A DNA stretch of 64,000 nt, taken from assembly GCA_041402045.1 (NCBI GenBank), contig JAWKSZ010000024.1:40882-104881 (forward strand), read 5' to 3'. The translations under genes and the position numbers were made by a program. The notes beneath the pieces are model-generated. The model did not search any database. It had not been told where the DNA came from and saw nothing but the letters and a program-made list of their open reading frames with translations. Position 1 is the stretch's first letter. Each line of letters begins with the position of its first letter. Positions 47,665-55,476 of the stretch are shown here, piece by piece. The DNA comes from JAGQRJ01 sp041402045. GTDB lineage: Bacteria > Planctomycetota > J058.

Positions 47665-48821
47665 GTGCCGCCCCGCGACGACCCGCTGCCCCTCGAGGCC
47701 TACCCGCCCCGCGCGCTCTACGTGCACCTGCCGTTCTGCGCGCGGCGCTGCCCCTACTGCGACTTCGCCACCGCGCCCCTGAACGCGGCGCAGGAGGCGC
47801 GCTACCTCGACGCCCTCGGGCGCGAGCTCGCCGCCCGCGCCCCAGCCAGCTTTCGCCCGGACACGGTCTACCTCGGCGGCGGGACTCCGGCGGAGCTGAC
47901 CACCCCGGGCCTCGAGCGCCTGGTCGAGCTGCTCGCGCCCCACGCGGCCCACGCGCGGGAGGTGACCGTCGAGGCCAACCCGCGCACCCTGCTCCCGCGC
48001 AAGCTCGCGCGGCTCGTCGAGCTCGGCGTCGATCGGGTGAGCCTCGGGGTCCAGAGCTTCGCCGCCGAGACCCTCGAAGCGCTCGGCCGCTTCCACCGCG
48101 CCGACGACGTGCGCCGCGCCGTGGACGCGGTGCGCGCGGCCGGCGTGCGCTCGTTGAGCCTGGACCTGATCTTCGCCGTCCCGGGTCAGAGCCTGGACGA
48201 CCTCGCCCGCGACCTCGACGCGCTCCTGGCCCAGGCCCCGGAGCACGTCTCGGTCTACTGCCTGACCGTGGAGCCCGAGACCGAGTTCCACCGCCAGCGC
48301 GAGCGCGGCGAGCTGGTCGAGCAGTCCGACGCGCGCCAGGCCGCGCACTATGCCTTGGCCCGGCGCACCCTGCGCGCCGCGGGCTACGAGCACTACGAGG
48401 TCTCGAGCTTCGCCAAGCCGGGACACCGCTCGCGGCACAACCGCGCCTACTGGCGGAACCTCCCCTACCTGGGCGTCGGCAACGGCGCCGCCTCCACCTG
48501 GGCGGCGAGCGCCAGCACAACGCCCGGGACCTCGACGACTACGTCGCGCGGGTGCTGGCCGAGGGCCACGCGGTCGTCGACCGCGAGCGCCTCGCGCGCG
48601 AGGCGAAGCTCAAGGAGACGGTCTACCTCGCGCTGCGCACCAGCGCCGGGGTCGTGCGCCGGAGCTACACGCGCACCACGGGGGTCGACCCCTACGCGCA
48701 CTTCGCCCCGGAGTTCGCCCGGCTGGAGGAGCTGGGGCTGATCCTGCGCACCCCGGAGCGCGCCTGGCTCTCGGGCAAGGGCGTGAGCGTCGCCGACGCG
48801 ATCGCCCGGGAGTTCTTGTAA
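47665..48821 (+). CDS. hemW: HemW-like radical SAM protein, one frameshift
   Basis: Radical SAM enzyme of the coproporphyrinogen-oxidase-like family; characterised HemW acts as a haem chaperone. The 4Fe-4S motif FCARRCPYCDF lies near residue 25-35, followed by DTVYLGGGTPAELT, VTVEANPRTL, VSLGVQSF, DLIFAVPGQSLDDL and YEHYEVSSFAKPGHRSRHN. At about 48500 the frame shifts: adding one G in the TGGG run gives STWGGERQHNARDLDDYVAR and continues to VADAIAREFL. The full protein would be about 385 aa, the normal size. The GTG 47665 start is supported by the conserved N-terminal LYVHLPFC. Convergent with the LuxR gene, 17 bp away. Confidence 0.88.
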
Positions 48822-48838
48822 GGACCTGGCGGCATGGC

Positions 48839-49681
48839 TCACCCCTGGCCGCGCAGGGTGAGCACGAGGTAGGCCAGCTCGGTGCGGCTCTCGGAGTGAG
48901 ACTTCCTGAGCGCGCTGCTCACGTGGCGCTTGACCGTCTCCGGCGAGAGGTTCAGCTCCTGGGCGATCTCCTTGTTCGACAGGCCGCGGGCGACCCAGCG
49001 CGCGACCTCGGCCTCGCGCTTGCTCAGGCCGAACAGCTCCTCCGCCGGGGGCTGCGCGCGCTTGAGGTCGAGAACGGTGCCGTCCTGGCGGCGGAGGAAC
49101 CCGCCGAGGGGCACGTGGTTCCAGATCAGCGCGCGCCCGGCCTGCTCGAACAGGATCTTCGCCAGCCGGCGCTCGCGCTCGCCGAAGGGGCGCGCCCCGG
49201 GCGCGCGGTGCAGGCTCACGCACACCAGCCGCTGCTCGCTGATCCGCACCGAGACCATCAGCCGATCCTCCGAGCCGATCGCCTCGCACAGTCGGTAGTG
49301 CGGGTGCGCGTGGAAGTCCTCGGGGGCGATCACGTCGCTCAAGAGCCAGGTCTTGGGTGTGTGCACCGGGCTCTGCACGAGCTCGGTCACGGTGGGGAGG
49401 ATCGTGGGGTCGTCCTGGCCGTTGCTCGCGGTGTAGTCCTCGATCAGCGCGCGCTCGCGTTCGCCGAGGCCGCAGTCGTAGATCGAGACGAGCCGCACGG
49501 GCTGGTCGGGGACGCCGGTGTACTCGGCGCGGATCAAGAAGCCCAGCTTGGCCTCGAGGTGCGCGGCGGTGCCGAGGAGGAAGCGCTGGTCGCGCTCTGC
49601 GGGCGTGAGCTTGGGGTCGGCGAGGTCGCCGACGAGTCGCGCCACGCCCTCGACGTCCGCCCACGTCGGTAGCTCGCTCAC
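48839..49681 (-). CDS. LuxR-family transcriptional regulator
   Basis: 280 aa. The C-terminal helix-turn-helix is clear: LSKREAEVARWVARGLSNKE, IAQELNLSPETVKRHVSSAL. The N-terminal 200 residues look like a GAF-type sensory domain (LVSIYDCGLGERERALIEDY, VSVRISEQRLVCVSLHRA), with no receiver-domain Asp. So it is probably a one-component regulator sensing a small molecule. The GTG at 49681 has GAGGGG about 11 bp upstream; the open frame extends further but into non-coding-like sequence. Targets are unknown. Confidence 0.82.
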   Translation of the reverse strand: MSELPTWADVEGVARLVGDLADPKLTPAERDQRFLLGTAAHLEAKLGFLIRAEYTGVPDQPVRLVSIYDCGLGERERALIEDYTASNGQDDPTILPTVTELVQSPVHTPKTWLLSDVIAPEDFHAHPHYRLCEAIGSEDRLMVSVRISEQRLVCVSLHRAPGARPFGERERRLAKILFEQAGRALIWNHVPLGGFLRRQDGTVLDLKRAQPPAEELFGLSKREAEVARWVARGLSNKEIAQELNLSPETVKRHVSSALRKSHSESRTELAYLVLTLRGQG

Positions 49682-49769
49682 GCGTGGTGTTCCCCTCGCC
49701 GGTTCACGTCGAGTCCCCCTTCCAAGCAGATCGGGCGGACTGTATCGAACCAGCCCCGTCAGGGGCATG

Positions 49770-49781
49770 ACCCATATGGGT
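49770..49781. promoter_or_regulatory. 12-bp palindrome ACCCATATGGGT upstream of the LuxR gene
   Basis: A perfect palindrome 89 bp before the LuxR-type start, next to a small CCCC-GTCA-GGGG hairpin (49755-49766). It is a possible operator for this regulator. The rest of 49682-49889 holds no gene. Confidence 0.35.
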
Positions 49782-49889
49782 GAACCGCGGCTAAGCTTAT
49801 CGGTCGAAGGGCTTAACTCTGGATCCAGTGAACGAGCGGCGCTCCAGGCCACGCTCCACGCCCCGCTGAACGCAGCGAGACGGGATCCT

Positions 49890-50507
49890 TCAGCGCACCG
49901 ACCGCAGGTTGTCGATCAAGGACTTCATCGTCCCCACCCAGCCCTTGAGCCCCGCGGTCGCGCCGGGGCGACGCACCGAGAGCACCAAGTTCAACAGGCT
50001 CTGAACAGCCTTGACCATGCCCAGCAGGAAGCGGATCCGAGCCAGGGAATACCCGCTGGGCGGGCTGGCCTGGGCCTCCTCAAGGGCGGCCTCGAGCGCC
50101 ATGCGCGCGGTCTCGAGCAGGATCCACTCCCGGGTGCGCAGGACGTCGGTCACCGCGGGCCACACGTCGACCACGGCCTCGTAGGGGGCGTTGCGGCCCT
50201 CGCCCACCGCGCGCACCAGGCCGTACTGCATCAGGTCGGTGATCGTGCCGCTCACCAGCGAGCGGCTGACCCCCAGCGTGTCGGCGATCCGGGTCTGGTG
50301 CATGGGGCCGTCGCGCAAGGCCAGGAGCGTCCACACCCGGCCCATGATCGACTTGAAGCCCCAGTACTCGACCAGGCTCCCCGACGCGTCGCAGACCTGT
50401 ATGATCCGCCGCTCCATGCGCTCGCTGGGACCCTGCATGGGCCCCAGCTTAGACGGACTGCCGCGCTGCGTCAGCGATTCTTTCGGGACATTCGGGCTGG
50501 CCTTCAT
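49890..50507 (-). CDS. GbsR/MarR-type winged-helix transcriptional regulator
   Basis: 205 aa. The winged-helix region has WGFKSIMGRVWTLLALRDGP, QTRIADTLGVSRSLVSGTIT and DLMQYGLVRAVGEGR, the GbsR-like pattern, followed by helical dimer segments. I choose ATG 50507 because a -10-like TATCAT lies seven bases upstream on the minus strand, the same near-leaderless layout as other genes here. A GTG at 50543 is also in frame, but it would place the inverted repeat 50509-50530 inside the gene. The gene is divergent from the menaquinone operon, so it may control that operon and itself (inference). Confidence 0.72.
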   Translation of the reverse strand: MKASPNVPKESLTQRGSPSKLGPMQGPSERMERRIIQVCDASGSLVEYWGFKSIMGRVWTLLALRDGPMHQTRIADTLGVSRSLVSGTITDLMQYGLVRAVGEGRNAPYEAVVDVWPAVTDVLRTREWILLETARMALEAALEEAQASPPSGYSLARIRFLLGMVKAVQSLLNLVLSVRRPGATAGLKGWVGTMKSLIDNLRSVR

Positions 50508-50508
50508 G

Positions 50509-50530
50509 TTGTTCATGATAGTGTGAACAA
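50509..50530. promoter_or_regulatory. Candidate operator between the GbsR-type gene and the men operon
   Basis: TTGTTCA (50509-50515), 8-bp spacer, TGAACAA (50524-50530): a perfect inverted repeat overlapping the regulator's putative -10 and upstream of menF. It is strikingly AT-rich for the window. Confidence 0.55.
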
Positions 50531-50634
50531 GCTGGAGGTCCACCCTGAGTTGGACGAACGCAGCGCAAGAGGCCCCGAGCGCGCCCGCCGCGCCGGCCCT
50601 CCGTATCCAGCGCCTGCCGGCGGCCGAGGCCGAG

Positions 50635-51852
50635 GTGCGCCTGAATCCAGGGCGCTACAGCGGCGAGGCCTGGGCCTGGGCGGGCGCCGAGGGCGCGGCC
50701 CTGGCCCTGGGGGTCGCGTCGCGGCTGCGCTGGGACCTGGCCCCCGACGGGGCGGCTTGGGACGCCGCCTGTTCAGCGTGGCTCGAACGACTGCCCGAGC
50801 CCCCCGACGCCCGGACCGCGGCGGCGCCCTGGCTGTGGGGCGGGCGCGGGTTCTTCCGCGCCGCGCCGGCGGCCCCTTGGGCGGGCTGGCCGGCCGCGGA
50901 GCTGCGCTTGCCGGAGCACGTGCTGGTGCGCGACGGCGAGGGCCTGTTCGCCTTGAGCTTCGTGGACGCCCCGCTCCCCGAGGCGCGTCCCTTCGCCACC
51001 CCCTGCGCGGCGACCGCCGAGACCGCGCCGATCCCGGCTCGCGAGGCCTGGGTCGCCCACGCCGAGGCCGCGCGCCAGGCGATCCTCGCCGGCGCCTGCC
51101 GCAAGCTCGTGCCCGCCCGGGCGCGGCGCTTCGCTCTGCCCGCGGGCGCGCGCTACGACCTGGCGCGGGTGTGGGACGCCCTCGCCGCCGGGCCGGGCAC
51201 CCGCTACTGCCTGACCCAGGGCGCGCAGGCCTTCGTGGGCCGCACCCCGGAGCGCCTGGTCGCCGTGCGCGGCGAGCGCCTCGAGACGGTGGCCCTGGCG
51301 GGCACCGCGCCCCGCGATCCAGACCCCGCGCGGGACCGGGCGCTGGGGGCCGAGCTGCTCGCGAGCCCCAAGATCCAGGACGAGCACCAGGCGGTGGTCG
51401 CCGGGATCCGCCAGGGGCTGCAGGCGGCGGGGCTCGACCCCGCCCCCGCGCCGGCCCCGCGCCTCAAGCTCCTGGCCGAGGCCCAGCACGTCGAGACCCC
51501 GCTGAGCGCCCCTCGCGCGGGCCGCGGGCTGTGGGCGCTGGTCGCCGCGCTGCACCCGACCCCCGCCCTGGCGGGCCTGCCCCAGGACGTCGCCCAACCC
51601 TGGCTCGAGGCCCACGAGCCCTGGGGTCGCGGGTGGTTCGGCGCGCCCCTGGGCTGGGTCGACCGCCAGGGCGACGGCGCGGCCTGGGTCGCGATCCGCG
51701 GCGCGCTGCTCCAGCGCGGCGAGGCCTGGGCCTACGCCGGCGCCGGCGTGGTCGCGGGCTCCGACCCCGCGGCCGAGTGGGACGAGACCGAACTCAAGCT
51801 GACCCCCCTGACCCAAGCGCTCGCGGAGGCGTGCGTGGAGGAGGACCTGTGA
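50635..51852 (+). CDS. menF: Isochorismate synthase
   Basis: Converts chorismate to isochorismate, the first committed step to menaquinone. The protein of 405 aa has the chorismate-binding-enzyme signatures: KLVPARARRF, FVGRTPERLVAV, VALAGTAPRD, ASPKIQDEHQAVV, HPTPALAGLP and RGWFGAPLGWVDRQGDGAAW, and the C-terminal YAGAGVVAGSDPAAEWDETE. The first conventional start is GTG 50635, with only a weak ribosome-binding site. The frame is open up to 50527, and a CTG at 50545 sits six bases after GGAGG, which would add 30 residues (see findings). It overlaps menD by four bases. Confidence 0.92.
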   Translation: MRLNPGRYSGEAWAWAGAEGAALALGVASRLRWDLAPDGAAWDAACSAWLERLPEPPDARTAAAPWLWGGRGFFRAAPAAPWAGWPAAELRLPEHVLVRDGEGLFALSFVDAPLPEARPFATPCAATAETAPIPAREAWVAHAEAARQAILAGACRKLVPARARRFALPAGARYDLARVWDALAAGPGTRYCLTQGAQAFVGRTPERLVAVRGERLETVALAGTAPRDPDPARDRALGAELLASPKIQDEHQAVVAGIRQGLQAAGLDPAPAPAPRLKLLAEAQHVETPLSAPRAGRGLWALVAALHPTPALAGLPQDVAQPWLEAHEPWGRGWFGAPLGWVDRQGDGAAWVAIRGALLQRGEAWAYAGAGVVAGSDPAAEWDETELKLTPLTQALAEACVEEDL

Positions 51853-53576
51853 CCGACGCGGCTCTGCTGAACCAGCGCTTCGCCGCCGACTTGATCGGCG
51901 CCCTGACCGGCGGTGGCCTGCGCCACCTCGTGGCGTCCCCCGGGGCGCGCAGCGCGCCGCTCTTGATCGCGGCGGCGAGCTGTCCCGCGCTGCGGGTGCA
52001 CATGGTGCTCGACGAGCGCGTGGCCGGCTTCGTGGCCCTGGGCCTGGCCAAGGCCACCGGGCGCGCGGTGGCGCTGCTCTGCACCTCGGGCAGCGCGGCC
52101 GCCCACTACTACCCCGCGGTGCTCGAGGCCGAGGCCGCCGGCGTGCCCCTGCTCGTGCTCAGCGCGAACCGACCCCCGGAGCTCCACGGCTGCGGCGCGC
52201 CCCAGACCCTGGACCAGACCCGCCTGTTCGGCGACCACGCGCGCTGGTTCCGGAGCCTCGGCCCCGCGGGCCCAGGGCTGGAGTCGGCCCTCGTGGGCGG
52301 CGTCGTGGCTCAGGCCCTGGACGCGGCGGAGGCCGCGCCGGGCGGCGTGGCGCACCTGGACGTCGCGTTCCGCGAGCCGCTCTACAGCCCCGACCTGCCC
52401 CCCTGCCCCGCGACCCCCCGCGCGATCCCGCGCGCCGCGCGCCTGCACGCGGGCGGTGAGGTCGCCTGGAACCTGGCGCCCTTCAAGGACGCCAGCCGGG
52501 GCGTGATCGTGTGCGGGCCTCAGTCCGGAGGCCTGCGCGACGCGGCGAGCTTCGGCGCGGCGGTCGAGGCCCTGGCCGAGCACCTGGGCTGGCCGATCCT
52601 GGCCGAGCCCCTGGGCCACGCCCGCGGCAGCGCGGCGGCGGTGGGCCCCGTCGAGCTCCTGCTGCGCGACGACGCGTTCCGCGCGGCGCAGCGGCCGGAC
52701 GTGGTCCTGCGCTTCGGCGGCTGGCCGACCTCCAAGCCCGTGGGGCGCTGGCTCGCGAGCCTCGACGCGCCCCAGGTCCTGGTCGAGCCCGGCGGGCGGC
52801 TGTTGGACCCGTCCTACCGCGTCGCCGCGATCCTGCCCCTCGCGCCCGCGGACGCCTGCGCCGCGCTGCAGGCGGCGCTGCCTCCCGGCCCGCGGCCGCG
52901 GGTGTGGCAGCAGCGCTGGCGCGACGCGGGGGCCCGGGTGGAAGAGGTCCTGCGGCCGCTCCTGGCGGACGAGCGCCCCTGGGAGGGGAGCGTGGCCCGC
53001 GCGCTGGCCGAGGCCTTGCCCGCGGCGGCGCTGCTCCAGGTGGCGTCCTCCATGCCGGTGCGCGACCTGGACAGCTTCGGCGCGCGCTTCGCGCCGGGGG
53101 TCGTCGTCTCCGGCAACCGCGGCCTGAACGGGATCGACGGGACCCTCGCCACCGCCTGGGGCGCGGCGCTCGGCTGGGACGGGCCGACCTTCGTGCTCTC
53201 CGGCGACCTGGCCTTCCTCCACGACGCCGGCGGGCTGCTCGCCGCGCGCGGGCTCGGGGTCTCGGCCACGGTGCTCGTGATCCAAAACGGCGGCGGCGGG
53301 ATCTTCGAGCGCCTGCCGGTGGGCGAGCACCCGAACCACGAGGCGCTGTTCGTCACGCCCCAGACCGCCGACCTCGCCGCGCTGTGCGCGGCCGCCGGCG
53401 CCAGCCACCGCCGGGTCGAGACCCTGAGCGCGCTGCGCGAGGCCCTGCGCGAGGCCCCCGCCGGGCTGCGGGTGCTCGAGGTACCCTGCCCGCGGCCGTT
53501 CAACCTGGCGCAGCACGCGCTGGCCGCCGAGCGCGCGGCGGCGCTGAGCCTGGAGGTGGCGTGTCCGCCCCGGTAG
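51849..53576 (+). CDS. menD: 2-succinyl-5-enolpyruvyl-6-hydroxy-3-cyclohexene-1-carboxylate synthase
   Basis: ThDP-dependent enzyme joining isochorismate and 2-oxoglutarate (SEPHCHC synthase). 575 aa, normal length. Features: ASPGARSAPLLIAA with the family SPGxRSxPL block, CTSGSAAAHYYPAVLEA, LSANRPPELHGCGAPQTLDQ, SGNRGLNGIDGTLATAWGAA, GDLAFLHDAGGL and the cofactor end QNGGGGIFERLP. GTG 51849 overlaps the menF stop. The 3' end overlaps menA by 16 bases. Confidence 0.95.
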   Translation: MTDAALLNQRFAADLIGALTGGGLRHLVASPGARSAPLLIAAASCPALRVHMVLDERVAGFVALGLAKATGRAVALLCTSGSAAAHYYPAVLEAEAAGVPLLVLSANRPPELHGCGAPQTLDQTRLFGDHARWFRSLGPAGPGLESALVGGVVAQALDAAEAAPGGVAHLDVAFREPLYSPDLPPCPATPRAIPRAARLHAGGEVAWNLAPFKDASRGVIVCGPQSGGLRDAASFGAAVEALAEHLGWPILAEPLGHARGSAAAVGPVELLLRDDAFRAAQRPDVVLRFGGWPTSKPVGRWLASLDAPQVLVEPGGRLLDPSYRVAAILPLAPADACAALQAALPPGPRPRVWQQRWRDAGARVEEVLRPLLADERPWEGSVARALAEALPAAALLQVASSMPVRDLDSFGARFAPGVVVSGNRGLNGIDGTLATAWGAALGWDGPTFVLSGDLAFLHDAGGLLAARGLGVSATVLVIQNGGGGIFERLPVGEHPNHEALFVTPQTADLAALCAAAGASHRRVETLSALREALREAPAGLRVLEVPCPRPFNLAQHALAAERAAALSLEVACPPR

Positions 53577-54463
53577 CCCTCCCCCGACCGTCGCCGCTCA
53601 AGGCCTGGCTGGCCGCGCTGCGCCTGCCGACGCTCCTCGTGGGCGCCGCGCCGGTCGGCGTGGGCAGCGCGCTGGCCGCGGACCAGGGCCGCTTCCTGCC
53701 CCAGGCGGCCCTCGCCGCGCTGGGGGTGGCCCTCGGGCTGCAGGTCGCCTCGAACCTGGTCAACGACGTCGCCGACCACCAGAAGGGCGCCGACACCGAG
53801 GCGCGCCTGGGCCCGCCCCGCGCGGTCGCCCAGGGCTGGCTCTCGCCGGGGCAGGTGTGGGCGGGGGCCGCGTGCGCTGTCGCGCTGGCCACGGCCTGCG
53901 GCGTCTACCTCAGCACCCTCGCGGGCTGGGAGCTGCTCGCCGTGGGCGGGGTCGCGATCCTGAGCGCGATCGCCTACACCGCGGGGCCGCTGCCCTTGGC
54001 CTACCACGGGCTGGGCGAGCTGTTCGTGTTCCTGTTCTTCGGGCTCGTGGCCACCGCGGGCACGACCTACGCCATGCTCGGCGAGCTGACCCCGGGGGCC
54101 CTCGTCGCCGGCGCGGCCCTGGGCGCGATCGCGAGCGCGGTGCTCGTGGTCAACAACCTGCGCGACGTCGAGGAGGACACCCGCAGCAACAAGCGCACCC
54201 TCGCCGTGCGCCTGGGCGCCCCCGCGGCGCGGGTCGAATACGTGGCCCTCGTGGCCCTGCCCTTCGGGCTCCTGGGCATGGGGGTCGCCCTGGGCTGGTT
54301 CGGTCCCTGGGCGCTGCTCGCGCTGGGCGCCTTGCCCCTGGCCGCCTGGCGGGCCCACGTCCTGTGGCGCGCCCGCGGGCGCGCGCTGAACCCGCTCCTC
54401 GGTCAGACCGCGCAGCTCGAGGTCGCCTTCGCCGCGCTCCTCGCGGTGGGGGTGCTCCTGTGA
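53561..54463 (+). CDS. menA: 1,4-dihydroxy-2-naphthoate polyprenyltransferase
   Basis: Membrane UbiA-superfamily enzyme that prenylates DHNA. 300 aa with about eight hydrophobic segments. The prenyl-diphosphate-binding Asp motif is NDVADHQKGAD near residue 64, and the second motif is NNLRDVEEDTRSNKRTLAVR near 195-215. The GTG at 53561, with GGAGGTG just upstream, lies inside the end of menD. Its substrate side chain would be supplied by the polyprenyl synthase domain encoded two genes downstream. The stop overlaps menC by four bases. Confidence 0.93.
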   Translation: MSAPVALPRPSPLKAWLAALRLPTLLVGAAPVGVGSALAADQGRFLPQAALAALGVALGLQVASNLVNDVADHQKGADTEARLGPPRAVAQGWLSPGQVWAGAACAVALATACGVYLSTLAGWELLAVGGVAILSAIAYTAGPLPLAYHGLGELFVFLFFGLVATAGTTYAMLGELTPGALVAGAALGAIASAVLVVNNLRDVEEDTRSNKRTLAVRLGAPAARVEYVALVALPFGLLGMGVALGWFGPWALLALGALPLAAWRAHVLWRARGRALNPLLGQTAQLEVAFAALLAVGVLL

Positions 54464-55476
54464 AGGCGCGCCTGCACGCCTACCGCCTGCGCTTCCTCCG
54501 TCCGCTGACCACCGCCCGCGGGCGCGTGGACGCCCGCCGCGGCTGGCTGCTCGAGCTCACGGACGGCGCGCGCACCGGCTGGGGCGACGCCGCGACCTGG
54601 CCCGGGTTCGGGCCCGCGCCCCGCGCGCTGCGCGCCGCGCTGCGCGAGCTCGCGCGCCGCGACCCCACCGACCTCGCGAGCTGGACCCAGGGGATCGAGG
54701 GCCCCGCGCGCCACGCGGCGGCCTCGGCCTGGCTCGACCTCGAGGCTCAGCGCCAGAGGCTGAGCCTGGCGCGGCTGTTGAACCCTCGGGCCGCGGATCG
54801 CGCCCGGACCCACACCCTCGTGAGCGACCCCGAGGACGCGCGCGCGGCCCGCGCCGCCGGGGCGAGCGCGTTCAAGCTCAAGGTCGGCGGGCGCCCGCTG
54901 GACGAGGACCTGGCCCGGGTGCACGCGCTGCGCGCCGCCGCCGGGCCCGAGGCCGCCCTGCGCCTCGACGCCAACGGCGCCTGGAACCGGGCCGAGGCCG
55001 AGGTCGCCTGGCCCGAGCTCGTCGAGCTCGGCGTCGAGCTCGTGGAGCAGCCGCTGGCCGCCGACGACCTGGCGGGCCTGCGCGTCCTGCGCGGACGCGG
55101 CGTCGCGGTCGGCGCCGACGAGTCCCTGGCGCTCCTGGGCCCCGACGCGTTGGCCCGGGCCGAGGCCGCCGACGTGTGGGTGCTCAAGCCCCAGGCCCTG
55201 GGCGGCCCCGACCGGGCGCTGGCCCTCGGGCGCCGCGCGCGGGACGCCGGCGCGCGGCCGCTGGTGACCCACGCCCTCGACTCCGCCGTCGGGCGGCGCG
55301 CGGCGCTCCACGTCGCCTGCGCCCTCGACGAGCCCACGCCCCACGGCCTGGGCGACCCCTTCGGGCACGACGTGCTCCCCGCGCAGCCCCTCGAGGCCAC
55401 CGGCCCCGGGCTCGGGCTCGCGGGCGCACCCGCGCCCGTCCGCTCCCCCCGAACCCCCGTGGAGGTAGGTTCATGA
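54460..55476 (+). CDS. menC: o-Succinylbenzoate synthase
   Basis: Enolase-superfamily dehydratase forming OSB. 338 aa. The acid/base and metal residues are in place: SAFKLKVGG (KxK), RLDANGAWNRAEAE, ELVEQPLAADD, VGADESLALL and VLKPQALGG. The start GTG 54460 overlaps the menA stop and the stop overlaps the next start (ATGA), so translation is coupled on both sides. The last 25 residues are Pro/Gly-rich and may be a linker-like tail. Confidence 0.93.
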   Translation: MKARLHAYRLRFLRPLTTARGRVDARRGWLLELTDGARTGWGDAATWPGFGPAPRALRAALRELARRDPTDLASWTQGIEGPARHAAASAWLDLEAQRQRLSLARLLNPRAADRARTHTLVSDPEDARAARAAGASAFKLKVGGRPLDEDLARVHALRAAAGPEAALRLDANGAWNRAEAEVAWPELVELGVELVEQPLAADDLAGLRVLRGRGVAVGADESLALLGPDALARAEAADVWVLKPQALGGPDRALALGRRARDAGARPLVTHALDSAVGRRAALHVACALDEPTPHGLGDPFGHDVLPAQPLEATGPGLGLAGAPAPVRSPRTPVEVGS

